Assembly (NCBI GenBank): GCA_002724925.1
Contig: PBQA01000030.1
Span: 1 to 64,000, forward strand
DNA from: Oceanospirillaceae bacterium
Lineage (GTDB): Bacteria; Pseudomonadota; Gammaproteobacteria; Pseudomonadales; Oceanobacteraceae
Length of the DNA: 64,000 bases
Direction: 5' to 3'
Below, one piece after another: positions 1 to 7,797 of this stretch; position 1 is the first letter of the stretch; each line of letters begins with the position of its first letter. A model generated the notes under the pieces. That model worked only from the letters and a program-made list of their open reading frames with translations, was not told the DNA's origin and searched no databases. The translations under genes were made by a program, and so were the position numbers.

Positions 1-369
<369 letters not shown>

Positions 370-518
370 AAAGTTTTCGATCGGTGGAATATCCGATCTA
401 ATCTTACTCAAGAATAAAACTGTCAACATTCACATAAATGAATTTTCGACGAGTTCTTACTTGAAATCTTATGTCTCCACAACATCTCAGTAAGCACCCA
501 CACGAATTACTTAATGCT

Positions 519-535
519 AATTTTTAAAGAACGTT
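519..535 (-). promoter_or_regulatory. boxA-like antitermination element in the rrn leader
   Basis: The minus strand reads ACGTTCTTTAAAAATTAGC, which resembles the rRNA boxA sites of gammaproteobacteria that recruit NusB/NusE antitermination factors. It lies about 150 nt upstream of the mature 16S end and downstream of all four promoters, the expected place. The match is by eye. Confidence 0.6.
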
Positions 536-577
536 GCTTTGGATTCGCCAGAAGCTTTCTCTCAAAGCGGGCTGCGT

Positions 578-605
578 ATTTTACAGAAGCAGCTTTCAAT
601 GTCAA
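578..605 (-). promoter_or_regulatory. rrn promoter, gene-proximal of four
   Basis: On the minus strand a TTGACA -35 box (600-605) is followed after exactly 16 bp by TAAAAT (578-583) and a GC-rich start region (ACGCAGCCCGC). Its form is that of a sigma-70 rRNA promoter with a stringently controlled discriminator. Confidence 0.75.
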
Positions 606-692
606 CAAGTTTTTTCAAACTTTCTTAAGAGGCGAACCTCTCAATTTTTGACATCCAACCAAGTCGCCGTAGCGTCTCAATCAGTGCGAAGC

Positions 693-720
693 ATTCTACC
701 AGAGAACCTTTCGCTGTCAA
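693..720 (-). promoter_or_regulatory. rrn promoter, second of four
   Basis: TTGACA (715-720), a 16-bp spacer and TAGAAT (693-698) are seen on the minus strand, followed by the GC-rich discriminator GCTTCGCAC. It lies 115 bp upstream of the gene-proximal promoter. Confidence 0.8.
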
Positions 721-811
721 CCGTTAATTTTTAAAAAATCTTTTAAAATCAACAAGTTAATAACCTAAATCAGAGCATTCCGAAGAGCGACTCTGTTGGA
801 TCAGGCGGCGC

Positions 812-839
812 ATTCTACAGTCTTTTCAGACTTGGTCAA
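812..839 (-). promoter_or_regulatory. rrn promoter, third of four
   Basis: TTGACC (834-839), a 16-bp spacer and TAGAAT (812-817) on the minus strand, followed by the discriminator GCGCCGCC. This discriminator is nearly identical to that of the most distal promoter, which suggests the array grew by duplication. Confidence 0.8.
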
Positions 840-905
840 CACCTTTTTTTGACCCATTTCTTGTTCGTTTTCAGCGTTGTGCTGGGTAACGATCAAGAGC
901 GGCGC

Positions 906-933
906 ATTATAGAGATGCGGCGATTTGGGTCAA
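906..933 (-). promoter_or_regulatory. rrn promoter, most distal of four, with AT-rich upstream element
   Basis: TTGACC (928-933), a 16-bp spacer and a perfect TATAAT (906-911) on the minus strand, then GCGCCGC. The 20 bp upstream (934-956) are A/T-rich like an UP element and run into the last codons and stop of msrQ, so this promoter uses coding DNA of its upstream neighbour. Confidence 0.85.
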
Positions 934-952
934 CTACTTTCTGTAATAATTT

Positions 953-1570
953 TCAGGAAGTTCTGGCGCGTTTCTTCTTAGCAAAAAACCATAGTCTTAA
1001 GGCCAGTAGGAATGCAGCTATAAGAGTGTAGGCAACAGGCTCAAACCAGCTAGCCCTGATTTGTAATAAATAGTGAACGGCTGCGAGGGCTACGATTACA
1101 TAAATGAGTTGGTGTAGTCGCTTCCAACGCCTTTTCAGCCTTCTCTGCCACGATTTCGTCGAGGTGACCACCAGCGGCAACAAGAGCAACCAGGACAAAG
1201 CTCCGACCATGAGATACGGACGCTCCACGACCTCACGACCTAACTCACCCCACTGCCATCCCAGAAGGAAAGCCAGGTACGCTAATGCGTGCAAAGATAC
1301 ATAGAAAGCCGCATAGAGGCCCAGCATCCTCCGGTGAGGCACCAGCCATTTTTGCCCCAAGTGACGACTCAGCGGCGTTATCGCCAGTGTCGCAATCAGA
1401 AAGTTGAAGCCCCAGGTTCCGGTAAAGTGGGTAATCGCTTTTCCTGGTTCAGGCCCCAACAGATCCCACTCGCCAGTCTGCACACGTACTATTGCTTGTA
1501 CTATGTAGACAAGAGGCAACACCCCGGCTACCCCCACCAGCCAGCGGCGTTGGTCTACTGTCAGTACCAT
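953..1570 (-). CDS. msrQ: MsrQ, heme-binding membrane subunit of the MsrPQ methionine sulfoxide reductase
   Basis: This 205-residue protein has the length and look of MsrQ (formerly YedZ), the inner-membrane b-heme protein that passes electrons from the quinone pool to periplasmic MsrP for repair of oxidised methionines. About six hydrophobic segments are visible, with family histidines in THFTGTWGFN, PHRRMLGLY and VSLHALAY and a further histidine in the RLHQLIYV segment. The start overlaps the end of msrP by 10 bp, so the two are translated from one message. The stop lies only about 20 bp from the -35 box of the distal rRNA promoter, and no terminator is visible between them. Identification rests on family recall and the partner gene, and is firm. 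Confidence 0.93.
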   Translation of the reverse strand: MVLTVDQRRWLVGVAGVLPLVYIVQAIVRVQTGEWDLLGPEPGKAITHFTGTWGFNFLIATLAITPLSRHLGQKWLVPHRRMLGLYAAFYVSLHALAYLAFLLGWQWGELGREVVERPYLMVGALSWLLLLPLVVTSTKSWQRRLKRRWKRLHQLIYVIVALAAVHYLLQIRASWFEPVAYTLIAAFLLALRLWFFAKKKRARTS

Positions 1571-2565
1571 TTACGAAGATCCATTCCTTTGTACAAATGC
1601 GCTACCTGCTCACCATAGCCGTTGAACATTTCAGTCGGTATCCGATTAGGGCTGAAGATACTGTTTGGGAGTCTTCGTTCTGAAGCCTGACTCCAGCGTG
1701 GATGATCTACCTCTGGATTTACGTTGGCATAGAAGCCGTATTCCTGAGGAGCCAGATCATTCCAGGTCGTCGCAGGCATCGTCTCGCGGAAACGAATTTT
1801 CACAATCGACTTAATACTCTTAAAGCCGTACTTCCAAGGGACGACTAAGCGCATCGGAGCGCCATTCTGGTTAGGCAGCACGTTACCGTACATACCAACC
1901 GCCATTATGGTCAGTGGATTCATTGCTTCATCCATTCTCAGCCCCTCGCGATATGGCCAATCAATGGTAGAGAATACCGAACGCTGCCCCGGCATCTCTT
2001 TCGGGCGCTCAACGGTCACGAACTCGACGTATTTCGCCGATGACAGAGGTTTACATCGTTTAATCAGGTCAGCCAAAGGAAAGCCAACCCAAGGAATAAC
2101 CATTGACCAGGCCTCGACGCAGCGTAAACGATAGATGCGCTCTTCAAGATCTATCCCTTTTATAAGGTCTTCAAGTTCAAAACTCCCTGTTACTTCGCAG
2201 TCCCCTTCTATCTCTACTTGCCAGGGGTGTGCATTGAACTTTCCTGAGTTTTCGAATGGGTCTGACTTACTCATTCCGAACTCGTAAAAGTTGTTGTACT
2301 GGGTCGCCGAACTGTACGGTGCCGTTTTCTCACCCGCACCAAATGCTGTTTCGGCAGCGTTAACAACGGCTTTCTGTAACCACTCTGGCCCCTCAGGCAA
2401 GCGGCTCCCTCCTTCGGGAGTAACTAATGCCTGCGCCTGAATAGTACTCAGGGCCGCCGCGGCCGAGAGACTGCCTTTCATGAATAAACGGCGATTCACG
2501 TACAGTTCTTCAGGCGTGATCTCAGAAGGGGCAATCTTCGGATAGCGGCGTTTGGGAATCAGCAT
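1561..2565 (-). CDS. msrP: MsrP, molybdopterin-dependent periplasmic methionine sulfoxide reductase
   Basis: MsrP (YedY) reduces methionine sulfoxide in periplasmic proteins with a mononuclear molybdenum cofactor. The N-terminus carries a twin-arginine signal (NRRLFMKGSLSAAAAL), which fits export of the folded cofactor protein. The motif RLRCVEAWSMV holds the cysteine expected to ligate Mo. I place the start at the ATG at 2565, not the in-frame GTG at 2571, because an AAGAGG ribosome site sits 5 nt before it; this gives 334 residues, the E. coli length. It is followed by msrQ with a 10-bp overlap, and is separated from upstream pssA by a terminator at 2597-2626. Confidence 0.95.
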   Translation of the reverse strand: MLIPKRRYPKIAPSEITPEELYVNRRLFMKGSLSAAAALSTIQAQALVTPEGGSRLPEGPEWLQKAVVNAAETAFGAGEKTAPYSSATQYNNFYEFGMSKSDPFENSGKFNAHPWQVEIEGDCEVTGSFELEDLIKGIDLEERIYRLRCVEAWSMVIPWVGFPLADLIKRCKPLSSAKYVEFVTVERPKEMPGQRSVFSTIDWPYREGLRMDEAMNPLTIMAVGMYGNVLPNQNGAPMRLVVPWKYGFKSIKSIVKIRFRETMPATTWNDLAPQEYGFYANVNPEVDHPRWSQASERRLPNSIFSPNRIPTEMFNGYGEQVAHLYKGMDLRKWY

Positions 2566-2596
2566 ATACACCTCTTAATATCTGAACGGCTGTGAC

Positions 2597-2628
2597 AAAA
2601 AAGCCCGGCGATAGTGCCGGGCTTCTTT
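2597..2628 (-). terminator. Rho-independent terminator of pssA
   Basis: On the minus strand AAGCCCGGC, a short loop and GCCGGGCTT are followed by a T run. It ends the pssA transcript before msrP, so msrPQ should have its own promoter or depend on read-through. Confidence 0.85.
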
Positions 2629-2657
2629 CCATATTTCTGTCTACATTCGTATAGTCG

Positions 2658-3401
2658 TCAATCGAACAGTTTTTCTTTCACCGCCCACGCAGGACCTGAC
2701 AACGCGTAGAGCATAAAGACAGCCAGCAGGACGGTCGCCGGGTCAATCGACACGATTGCAAAGCCCATCACAATCGCCAGTAGTGCGACAAACGGAATCT
2801 TGCCGCGCAGATCCAGACCTTTGAAACTATGGTACTTAAAGTTGCTGACCATGAGCAGGCCCGCTGCGGTAACTATAATCGCCATCCACCAGGCCGCATC
2901 GGCACCCTGAGTTCCTGATTCGGTAAACACCCAGATATTACCTGCCACAATAGCCGCAGCTGATGGACTGGCAAGACCGGTAAAGTAGTTCTTATCCGCC
3001 ACCGCCAACTGGGTGTTAAAACGCGCGAGACGCAAAGCGGCGCCAGCGCAATAAACAAATGCGGCCACCCAGCCTACCTTACCTAAGTCCTGCAACGCCC
3101 AACTGAAAGCGACCAACGCAGGAGCGACACCGAACGAGACCATGTCGGCGAGGCTGTCGTATTCAGCGCCAAAATCACTCTGGGTATTCGTCATACGTGC
3201 TACACGGCCATCAAGGCCATCTAGCACCATCGCAACAAAGATCGCGATCGCTGCATTTTCAAAATCACCATTCATACCTGCGACCACTGCGTAGAAACCG
3301 GAAAACAGCGCCCCAGTTGTAAACAGATTAGGCAGGAGATAGATGCCTTTTCGATCGCGCTTTGTCGCTACCGGTACCGGAGCGTCTTCGTTATCACTCA
3401 C
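2658..3401 (-). CDS. pssA: CDP-diacylglycerol-serine O-phosphatidyltransferase
   Basis: This integral membrane enzyme makes phosphatidylserine, the precursor of phosphatidylethanolamine, from CDP-diacylglycerol and serine. The CDP-alcohol phosphotransferase signature is complete: DGLDGRVARMT, then DFGAEYDSLAD with the metal-binding aspartates. Several hydrophobic helices follow. The open frame extends to 3512, but I choose the GTG at 3401 (protein begins VSDNEDAP), which has AAGGAAC 6 nt upstream; the longer reading adds 37 residues without a ribosome site. This gives 247 residues. In related bacteria pssA lies downstream of ilvIHC; here ilvY and ilvC lie beside it, divergently arranged. Confidence 0.93.
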   Translation of the reverse strand: MSDNEDAPVPVATKRDRKGIYLLPNLFTTGALFSGFYAVVAGMNGDFENAAIAIFVAMVLDGLDGRVARMTNTQSDFGAEYDSLADMVSFGVAPALVAFSWALQDLGKVGWVAAFVYCAGAALRLARFNTQLAVADKNYFTGLASPSAAAIVAGNIWVFTESGTQGADAAWWMAIIVTAAGLLMVSNFKYHSFKGLDLRGKIPFVALLAIVMGFAIVSIDPATVLLAVFMLYALSGPAWAVKEKLFD

Positions 3402-3490
3402 ACTATGTTCCTTAATGTGTAACCCCTGCTTTATTAGAGGTGTGGGTAAAGTCAGGGCTATTATGGTCCAAAGCCGAGCATCTGGCCATG

Positions 3491-4366
3491 TCACCGCCCC
3501 GCTGTTTGCCATAAGGCCTGCAGGACTGGCTCATTCAGTCGTTCGGTACGGGAGCACAAACCAATCAGAAAGGGCTCCAGCTCTGGTGTAACCGACAATA
3601 CGCGAACACGGCTCAACAAGGGGCTGTTCTGCAATACCACCTGAGGGACAACCCCGACCCCGACGCCCAGCGCGACCATACTGACGATGGCTTCGTGCCC
3701 TGTCACCTGAGCATAAATATTCGGAGTGAGGCTCCTTGAGGCAAACCACTGATTCACTCGGGTTCTGGCTAGCCCGGTTTCTGACAGCACCATAGGCACT
3801 TCTGCCCATGGAATCTCTGATTGCGTAAGCTGCGGAACAGTTCCCACTGCTTTCGGGGCGATAAACAGCAATGGGGACTCTGAAATTCCGCGAAAGGTCA
3901 GGTCTGGTGAGAGTTGTTCGGGACGCGCAGCAATCACAACGTCAGCATCACCGGACTCTGCTCTTGGAATGGAGGCTGCGGCATCACCGGTATGGATGCG
4001 CAAATCGACTTTGGGATACCGCTCCCGGAAACGTGCCAACAGGTCTGCCAGAAAGGAGTAGCTCGCCGTCACCGAGCAATACAGCGTCAAAGATCCTTCA
4101 AGCTCGCTGACATCCGCATTGACCGCAGAGCGCATCGACTCCCAGGCATCCAGCGTCTGCTCTGCATGTTGAAAGAACAGCTCTCCTGCCGAGGTTAGAG
4201 TCAGAGGTCCATTGTCACGAACAAGTAACTTTGCGCCCGCATCCTCTTCCATACGCGCAATCCGACGGCTCAGAGTTGAAGGGCTTATATGCAGCTGCTG
4301 TCCGGCCTGCCCCAGATGTTGAGTCGCAGCGACCGTGAGAAAAACCCGTAAGTCCTTGTAATCCAT
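3491..4366 (-). CDS. ilvY: IlvY, LysR-type activator of ilvC
   Basis: A 291-residue LysR-family regulator with an N-terminal winged helix-turn-helix (about residues 1-60, including HISPSTLSRRIARMEED) and a C-terminal inducer-binding domain. It is transcribed divergently from ilvC across a 161-bp gap containing a dyad of the T-N11-A type, the classical ilvY-ilvC arrangement of enterobacteria, where IlvY activates ilvC in response to acetolactate or acetohydroxybutyrate. The assignment as IlvY rests on this layout together with the LysR family. No good ribosome site is visible, and the start is chosen by alignment with the family. Confidence 0.88.
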   Translation of the reverse strand: MDYKDLRVFLTVAATQHLGQAGQQLHISPSTLSRRIARMEEDAGAKLLVRDNGPLTLTSAGELFFQHAEQTLDAWESMRSAVNADVSELEGSLTLYCSVTASYSFLADLLARFRERYPKVDLRIHTGDAAASIPRAESGDADVVIAARPEQLSPDLTFRGISESPLLFIAPKAVGTVPQLTQSEIPWAEVPMVLSETGLARTRVNQWFASRSLTPNIYAQVTGHEAIVSMVALGVGVGVVPQVVLQNSPLLSRVRVLSVTPELEPFLIGLCSRTERLNEPVLQALWQTAGR

Positions 4367-4414
4367 CGATTAACCCAGAGGTGTCTGTTTTCTGGCATGG
4401 CCAGCCACTGAAGC

Positions 4415-4431
4415 GTTGCAAAAAACGCAAC
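4415..4431. promoter_or_regulatory. Probable IlvY operator (LysR T-N11-A dyad)
   Basis: GTTGC-N7-GCAAC is a perfect inverted repeat in the ilvY/ilvC gap. A partner GCAAC occurs again at 4458-4462, next to the CCTCG/CGAGG arms at 4433-4437 and 4462-4466, consistent with the tandem operators known for IlvY in E. coli. A TAAAAT -10 candidate for ilvC is at 4476-4481 without a good -35, as expected of an activator-dependent promoter. Confidence 0.6.
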
Positions 4432-4527
4432 ACCTCGACGCAAATATAGCATTTTACGCAACGAGGTTCATACCCTAAAATTCTCACCGATTATTTCTAT
4501 CTAACCCACTTATTTGAGGACGCAGAG

Positions 4528-6018
4528 ATGAGTAACAACTACTTCAACACTCTGAACCTCCAGCAAAAGCTGGATCAACTCGGCCGCTGCCGTTTCATGG
4601 ACCGTTCTGAATTCGCTTCTGAAGCTGAATTCCTGAAAGGTAAAAAAGTTGTCATCGTTGGTTGTGGTGCTCAGGGCCTGAACCAGGGCATGAACATGCG
4701 CGACTCGGGTCTGGATGTTTCTTACACCCTGCGTGCAGAAGCCATTGCAGAGAAGCGTCAGTCGTGGAAAAACGCGACTGAAAACGGCTTCAACGTAGGT
4801 ACCTACGAAGAGCTGATCCCAACGGCTGACCTGGTGATGAACCTGACGCCAGACAAGCAGCACACTGCTGTTGTTACTGCCGTTATGCCGCTGATGAAAG
4901 AAGGCGCTTGCCTGGGTTACTCCCACGGTTTCAACATCGTTGAAGAAGGCATGCAAATCCGTGAAGACCTGACTGTTGTGATGGTTGCACCTAAGTGCCC
5001 AGGTTCTGAAGTACGTGAAGAATACAAGCGTGGTTTCGGTGTACCGACTCTGATCGCTGTTCACCCAGAAAACGACCCTAAAGGCGAAGGCTGGGACATC
5101 GCTAAAGCATGGGCTGCTGCCACTGGCGGTCACCGCGCTGGTTGTCTGGAATCTTCTTTCGTTGCTGAAGTTAAGTCTGACCTCATGGGCGAGCAGACCA
5201 TTCTGTGCGGCATGCTGCAGACTGGCGCGATCCTGGGCTTCGAGAAAATGGTTGCCGACGGCATCGACGAAGGCTACGCCTCTAAGTTGATCCAGTACGG
5301 TTGGGAAACTGTCACTGAAGCGCTGAAGTACGGCGGCATCACTAACATGATGGACCGTCTGTCTAACCCAGCGAAAATCGTTGCGTTTGACATGGCTGAA
5401 GACCTGAAAGAACTGATGCGTCCTCTGTTCCGCAAGCACCAGGCTGACATCATGGAAGGCGAATTCTCCTCCACTATGATGGCTGACTGGGCGAACGACG
5501 ATGCAAACCTGCTGAAATGGCGTGAAGAAACCGCAGAAACTGGCTTCGAAAAAGCATCAGCGTCTGACGTTGAAATCGACGAGCAGGAATACTTCGACCA
5601 CGGCATCATGCTGGTTGCAATGATCAAGGCTGGTGTTGAGCTGGCGTTCGAATCTATGGTTGAAAGCGGTATCGTTGAAGAATCTGCTTACTACGAGTCT
5701 CTGCACGAAACGCCACTGATCGCGAACACGATTGCACGTCGTAAGCTGTACGAGATGAACGTGGTTATCTCTGACACAGCTGAATACGGTAACTACCTGT
5801 TCTCTCACGCTGCCGTACCTCTGCTGCGCGAGAAGTTCATGCCACACATCAGTACTGACGTGATTGGTAAAGGTCTCAACCTGAAGTCTAACTCGGTAGA
5901 CAACGCTCGTCTGATTGAAGTGAACGAAGCTATCCGTAACCACCCAGTTGAGTGGGTTGGTGCTGAGCTGCGTGGCTACATGACCGACATGAAGCGTATC
6001 GTTGAAGCATCTAAGTAA
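4528..6018 (+). CDS. ilvC: Ketol-acid reductoisomerase, class II (long form)
   Basis: IlvC converts acetolactate and acetohydroxybutyrate to the dihydroxy acids of valine and isoleucine synthesis, using NADPH and Mg2+. At 496 residues this is the long class II form with a duplicated knotted domain, very like E. coli IlvC (491 residues). The nucleotide-binding stretch [20 protein letters not shown] and the stretches [19 protein letters not shown] and [14 protein letters not shown] are visible. GAGGA precedes the ATG by 8 nt. A strong terminator follows. Codon choice is strongly biased, as for a highly expressed gene. Most marine gammaproteobacteria with an ilvC-pssA neighbourhood carry the short class I enzyme instead. 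Confidence 0.97.
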   Translation: MSNNYFNTLNLQQKLDQLGRCRFMDRSEFASEAEFLKGKKVVIVGCGAQGLNQGMNMRDSGLDVSYTLRAEAIAEKRQSWKNATENGFNVGTYEELIPTADLVMNLTPDKQHTAVVTAVMPLMKEGACLGYSHGFNIVEEGMQIREDLTVVMVAPKCPGSEVREEYKRGFGVPTLIAVHPENDPKGEGWDIAKAWAAATGGHRAGCLESSFVAEVKSDLMGEQTILCGMLQTGAILGFEKMVADGIDEGYASKLIQYGWETVTEALKYGGITNMMDRLSNPAKIVAFDMAEDLKELMRPLFRKHQADIMEGEFSSTMMADWANDDANLLKWREETAETGFEKASASDVEIDEQEYFDHGIMLVAMIKAGVELAFESMVESGIVEESAYYESLHETPLIANTIARRKLYEMNVVISDTAEYGNYLFSHAAVPLLREKFMPHISTDVIGKGLNLKSNSVDNARLIEVNEAIRNHPVEWVGAELRGYMTDMKRIVEASK

Positions 6019-6042
6019 TACCTGCTTTAACTAGCACATAAG

Positions 6043-6078
6043 AAGCCCCGCCAGTGCGAACTGGCGGGGCTTTTTTGT
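6043..6078 (+). terminator. Rho-independent terminator of ilvC
   Basis: The stem AAGCCCCGCCAGT / ACTGGCGGGGCTT with a GCGA loop is followed by TTTTTTGTTT. It ends the monocistronic ilvC message. Confidence 0.95.
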
Positions 6079-6114
6079 TTACTTCACACAATCGGAATTG
6101 CGCTGTAAAAGGGC

Positions 6115-6120
6115 TATAAT
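6115..6120 (+). promoter_or_regulatory. Probable -10 box of the dapC-sufE promoter
   Basis: A perfect TATAAT followed by GCGCGC lies 34 bp before the dapC start and just after the ilvC terminator. No good -35 hexamer is found at 16-18 bp, so the element is suggested by the -10 alone. Confidence 0.5.
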
Positions 6121-6153
6121 GCGCGCTTTCTGAACAACAAGACCGGAAGCGGC

Positions 6154-7347
6154 ATGAACCCAGATCTGAGCAAACTCCAGCCTTACCCATTTGAAAAACT
6201 GGCCAAACTGAAGGGCGAAGTCACGCCTCCTGCAGATCTGGAGCATATCGCCCTGTCGATTGGCGAACCTAAGCACCCAGCGCCGGAGTTTGTTCTCGAC
6301 ACTCTTCGCACTGAACTGCAACGCGTAGAGAACTACCCAACGACTAAGGGCCTGCCTGAGCTGAACTCAACGATTGCCAGTTGGCTGGAGCGCCGCTTTT
6401 CACTGGCAAACGTCGACCCTGTATCTCAGGTCATTCCAGTCAATGGTACCCGTGAGGCTATTTTTGCCTTCACTCAGGCTGTGGTGAACCGTTGTCAGTA
6501 CCGTCCTTTGGTTGTTTCTCCTAACCCCTTCTACCAGATCTACGAGGGCGCAGCGTACCTCTCAGGTGCTGAGCCGCACTTCCTGCCGTGTCTCGAAGAG
6601 AATGGATTTAACCCAGATTACGATGCCGTGCCGGAGGAAATCTGGCACCGCTGTCAGATGCTGTTCGTCTGCACGCCCGGTAACCCGACAGGTTCAACGC
6701 TTAAGCTGGAAGACTTTAAAAAGTTAATTGATCTCGCTGATCAGTACGATTTTGTTCTGGCCAGTGACGAGTGCTATTCAGAAATTTATGTCGATGGTGC
6801 AGATGCACCGATGGGTCTGCTGGAAGCCTGCGAACAGCTAGGCCGCAAAGACTTCAAACGCTGCGTCGTATTCCACTCGCTATCCAAGCGCTCTAACCTT
6901 CCCGGTCTGCGTTCAGGCTTCATCGCTGGTGACGAAGATCTGCTGAAACCCTTCCTGCTGTATCGAACTTATCACGGCTGCGCGATGCCGGTTCATACGC
7001 AACTGGCCAGTATTGCCGCCTGGAGCGATGAGCAGCACGTGATTAAGAATCGCCAGGAATACACACAGAAGTTCAGCTCTGTACTCGATATTCTCAGCCC
7101 AGTTCTGGATGTTAAACAAACCGAGGCCAGCTTCTATTTATGGCCAAAAACTCCGATCAACGAAGAAACGTTTGCTCAACAACTGTTTGCCCAGCAGAAC
7201 GTTACCGTATTGCCAGGGTCCTATCTGTCTCGCACCGTTGATGACATTAATCCGGGCAGCAACCGTATCCGCATGGCATTGGTTGCTCCGACCGCAGAGT
7301 GCACAGAAGCAGCACTGCGCATACGCTCATTCATTGAATCTCTATAA
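6154..7347 (+). CDS. dapC: Succinyldiaminopimelate transaminase
   Basis: A 397-residue PLP-dependent class I/II aminotransferase of the DapC type, which transfers the amino group from glutamate to N-succinyl-2-amino-6-ketopimelate in lysine and peptidoglycan precursor synthesis. Visible features are the N-terminal SIGEPKHPAPEFV, the PLP-site FVCTPGNPTGS, the ASDECYSEIY aspartate region and the Schiff-base lysine in HSLSKRSNLPGLRSGF at about residue 245. It is 9 bp ahead of sufE. In relatives dapC and sufE belong to a glnD-dapC-arsC-dapD-sufE cluster, of which this seems to be a reduced remnant. Confidence 0.9.
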   Translation: MNPDLSKLQPYPFEKLAKLKGEVTPPADLEHIALSIGEPKHPAPEFVLDTLRTELQRVENYPTTKGLPELNSTIASWLERRFSLANVDPVSQVIPVNGTREAIFAFTQAVVNRCQYRPLVVSPNPFYQIYEGAAYLSGAEPHFLPCLEENGFNPDYDAVPEEIWHRCQMLFVCTPGNPTGSTLKLEDFKKLIDLADQYDFVLASDECYSEIYVDGADAPMGLLEACEQLGRKDFKRCVVFHSLSKRSNLPGLRSGFIAGDEDLLKPFLLYRTYHGCAMPVHTQLASIAAWSDEQHVIKNRQEYTQKFSSVLDILSPVLDVKQTEASFYLWPKTPINEETFAQQLFAQQNVTVLPGSYLSRTVDDINPGSNRIRMALVAPTAECTEAALRIRSFIESL

Positions 7348-7356
7348 GGAACGCAT

Positions 7357-7785
7357 ATGTCTATCGAAAGCCCGTTTGGTAAGAGCATTACCAGCGAAGA
7401 TATTGTCGATACTTTAAGCTTTTTCGATGACTGGGAAGAGCGCTACAAATACATTATCGATCTCGGTAAAGAATTACCGGGCATGAGTGACGATAAAAAA
7501 ACGGACGACTTTCTATTGCGCGGTTGCCAGAGTCAGGTCTGGATCGACCATGCAAGCGATGATGGAAAGCTCGTATTTGAAGCCGATTCGGACGCCCATA
7601 TCGTTCGCGGGCTATTAGGAATGGTGCTCGCAGCATATAACTACAAAACGCCTGCTGAGATTCTCGCATTCGACAGCGACGAATATTTTAAGCAGGTCGA
7701 CCTGGTGAAGCACCTTAGCCCAACCCGAGGCAATGGTTTACGCGCGATGGTACAGAAAATTAAAGATACGGCAGCAGCATCCTGA
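7357..7785 (+). CDS. SufE-family cysteine desulfuration protein
   Basis: A 142-residue SufE/CsdE protein that accepts persulfide sulfur from a cysteine desulfurase (SufS or CsdA) and stimulates it for Fe-S cluster assembly. The acceptor cysteine is in the family motif RGCQSQVW. AAGGAACG precedes the ATG. No desulfurase gene is adjacent, so the partner cannot be decided from this window. Whether it is SufE or CsdE is left open, hence no symbol. Confidence 0.9.
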   Translation: MSIESPFGKSITSEDIVDTLSFFDDWEERYKYIIDLGKELPGMSDDKKTDDFLLRGCQSQVWIDHASDDGKLVFEADSDAHIVRGLLGMVLAAYNYKTPAEILAFDSDEYFKQVDLVKHLSPTRGNGLRAMVQKIKDTAAAS

Positions 7786-7797
7786 GCCACGAAAGGC

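Noticed and set aside
392-426. A fifth TTGACA (421-426, minus strand) in the rrn leader
   Set aside because: No acceptable -10 box lies at 16-18 bp, and it is downstream of boxA, so it is not counted as a promoter.
4510-5439. 309-codon open frame on the minus strand inside ilvC
   Set aside because: It is the mirror of a strongly codon-biased gene. It has no ribosome site and no family resemblance, and ilvC is certain on the other strand.
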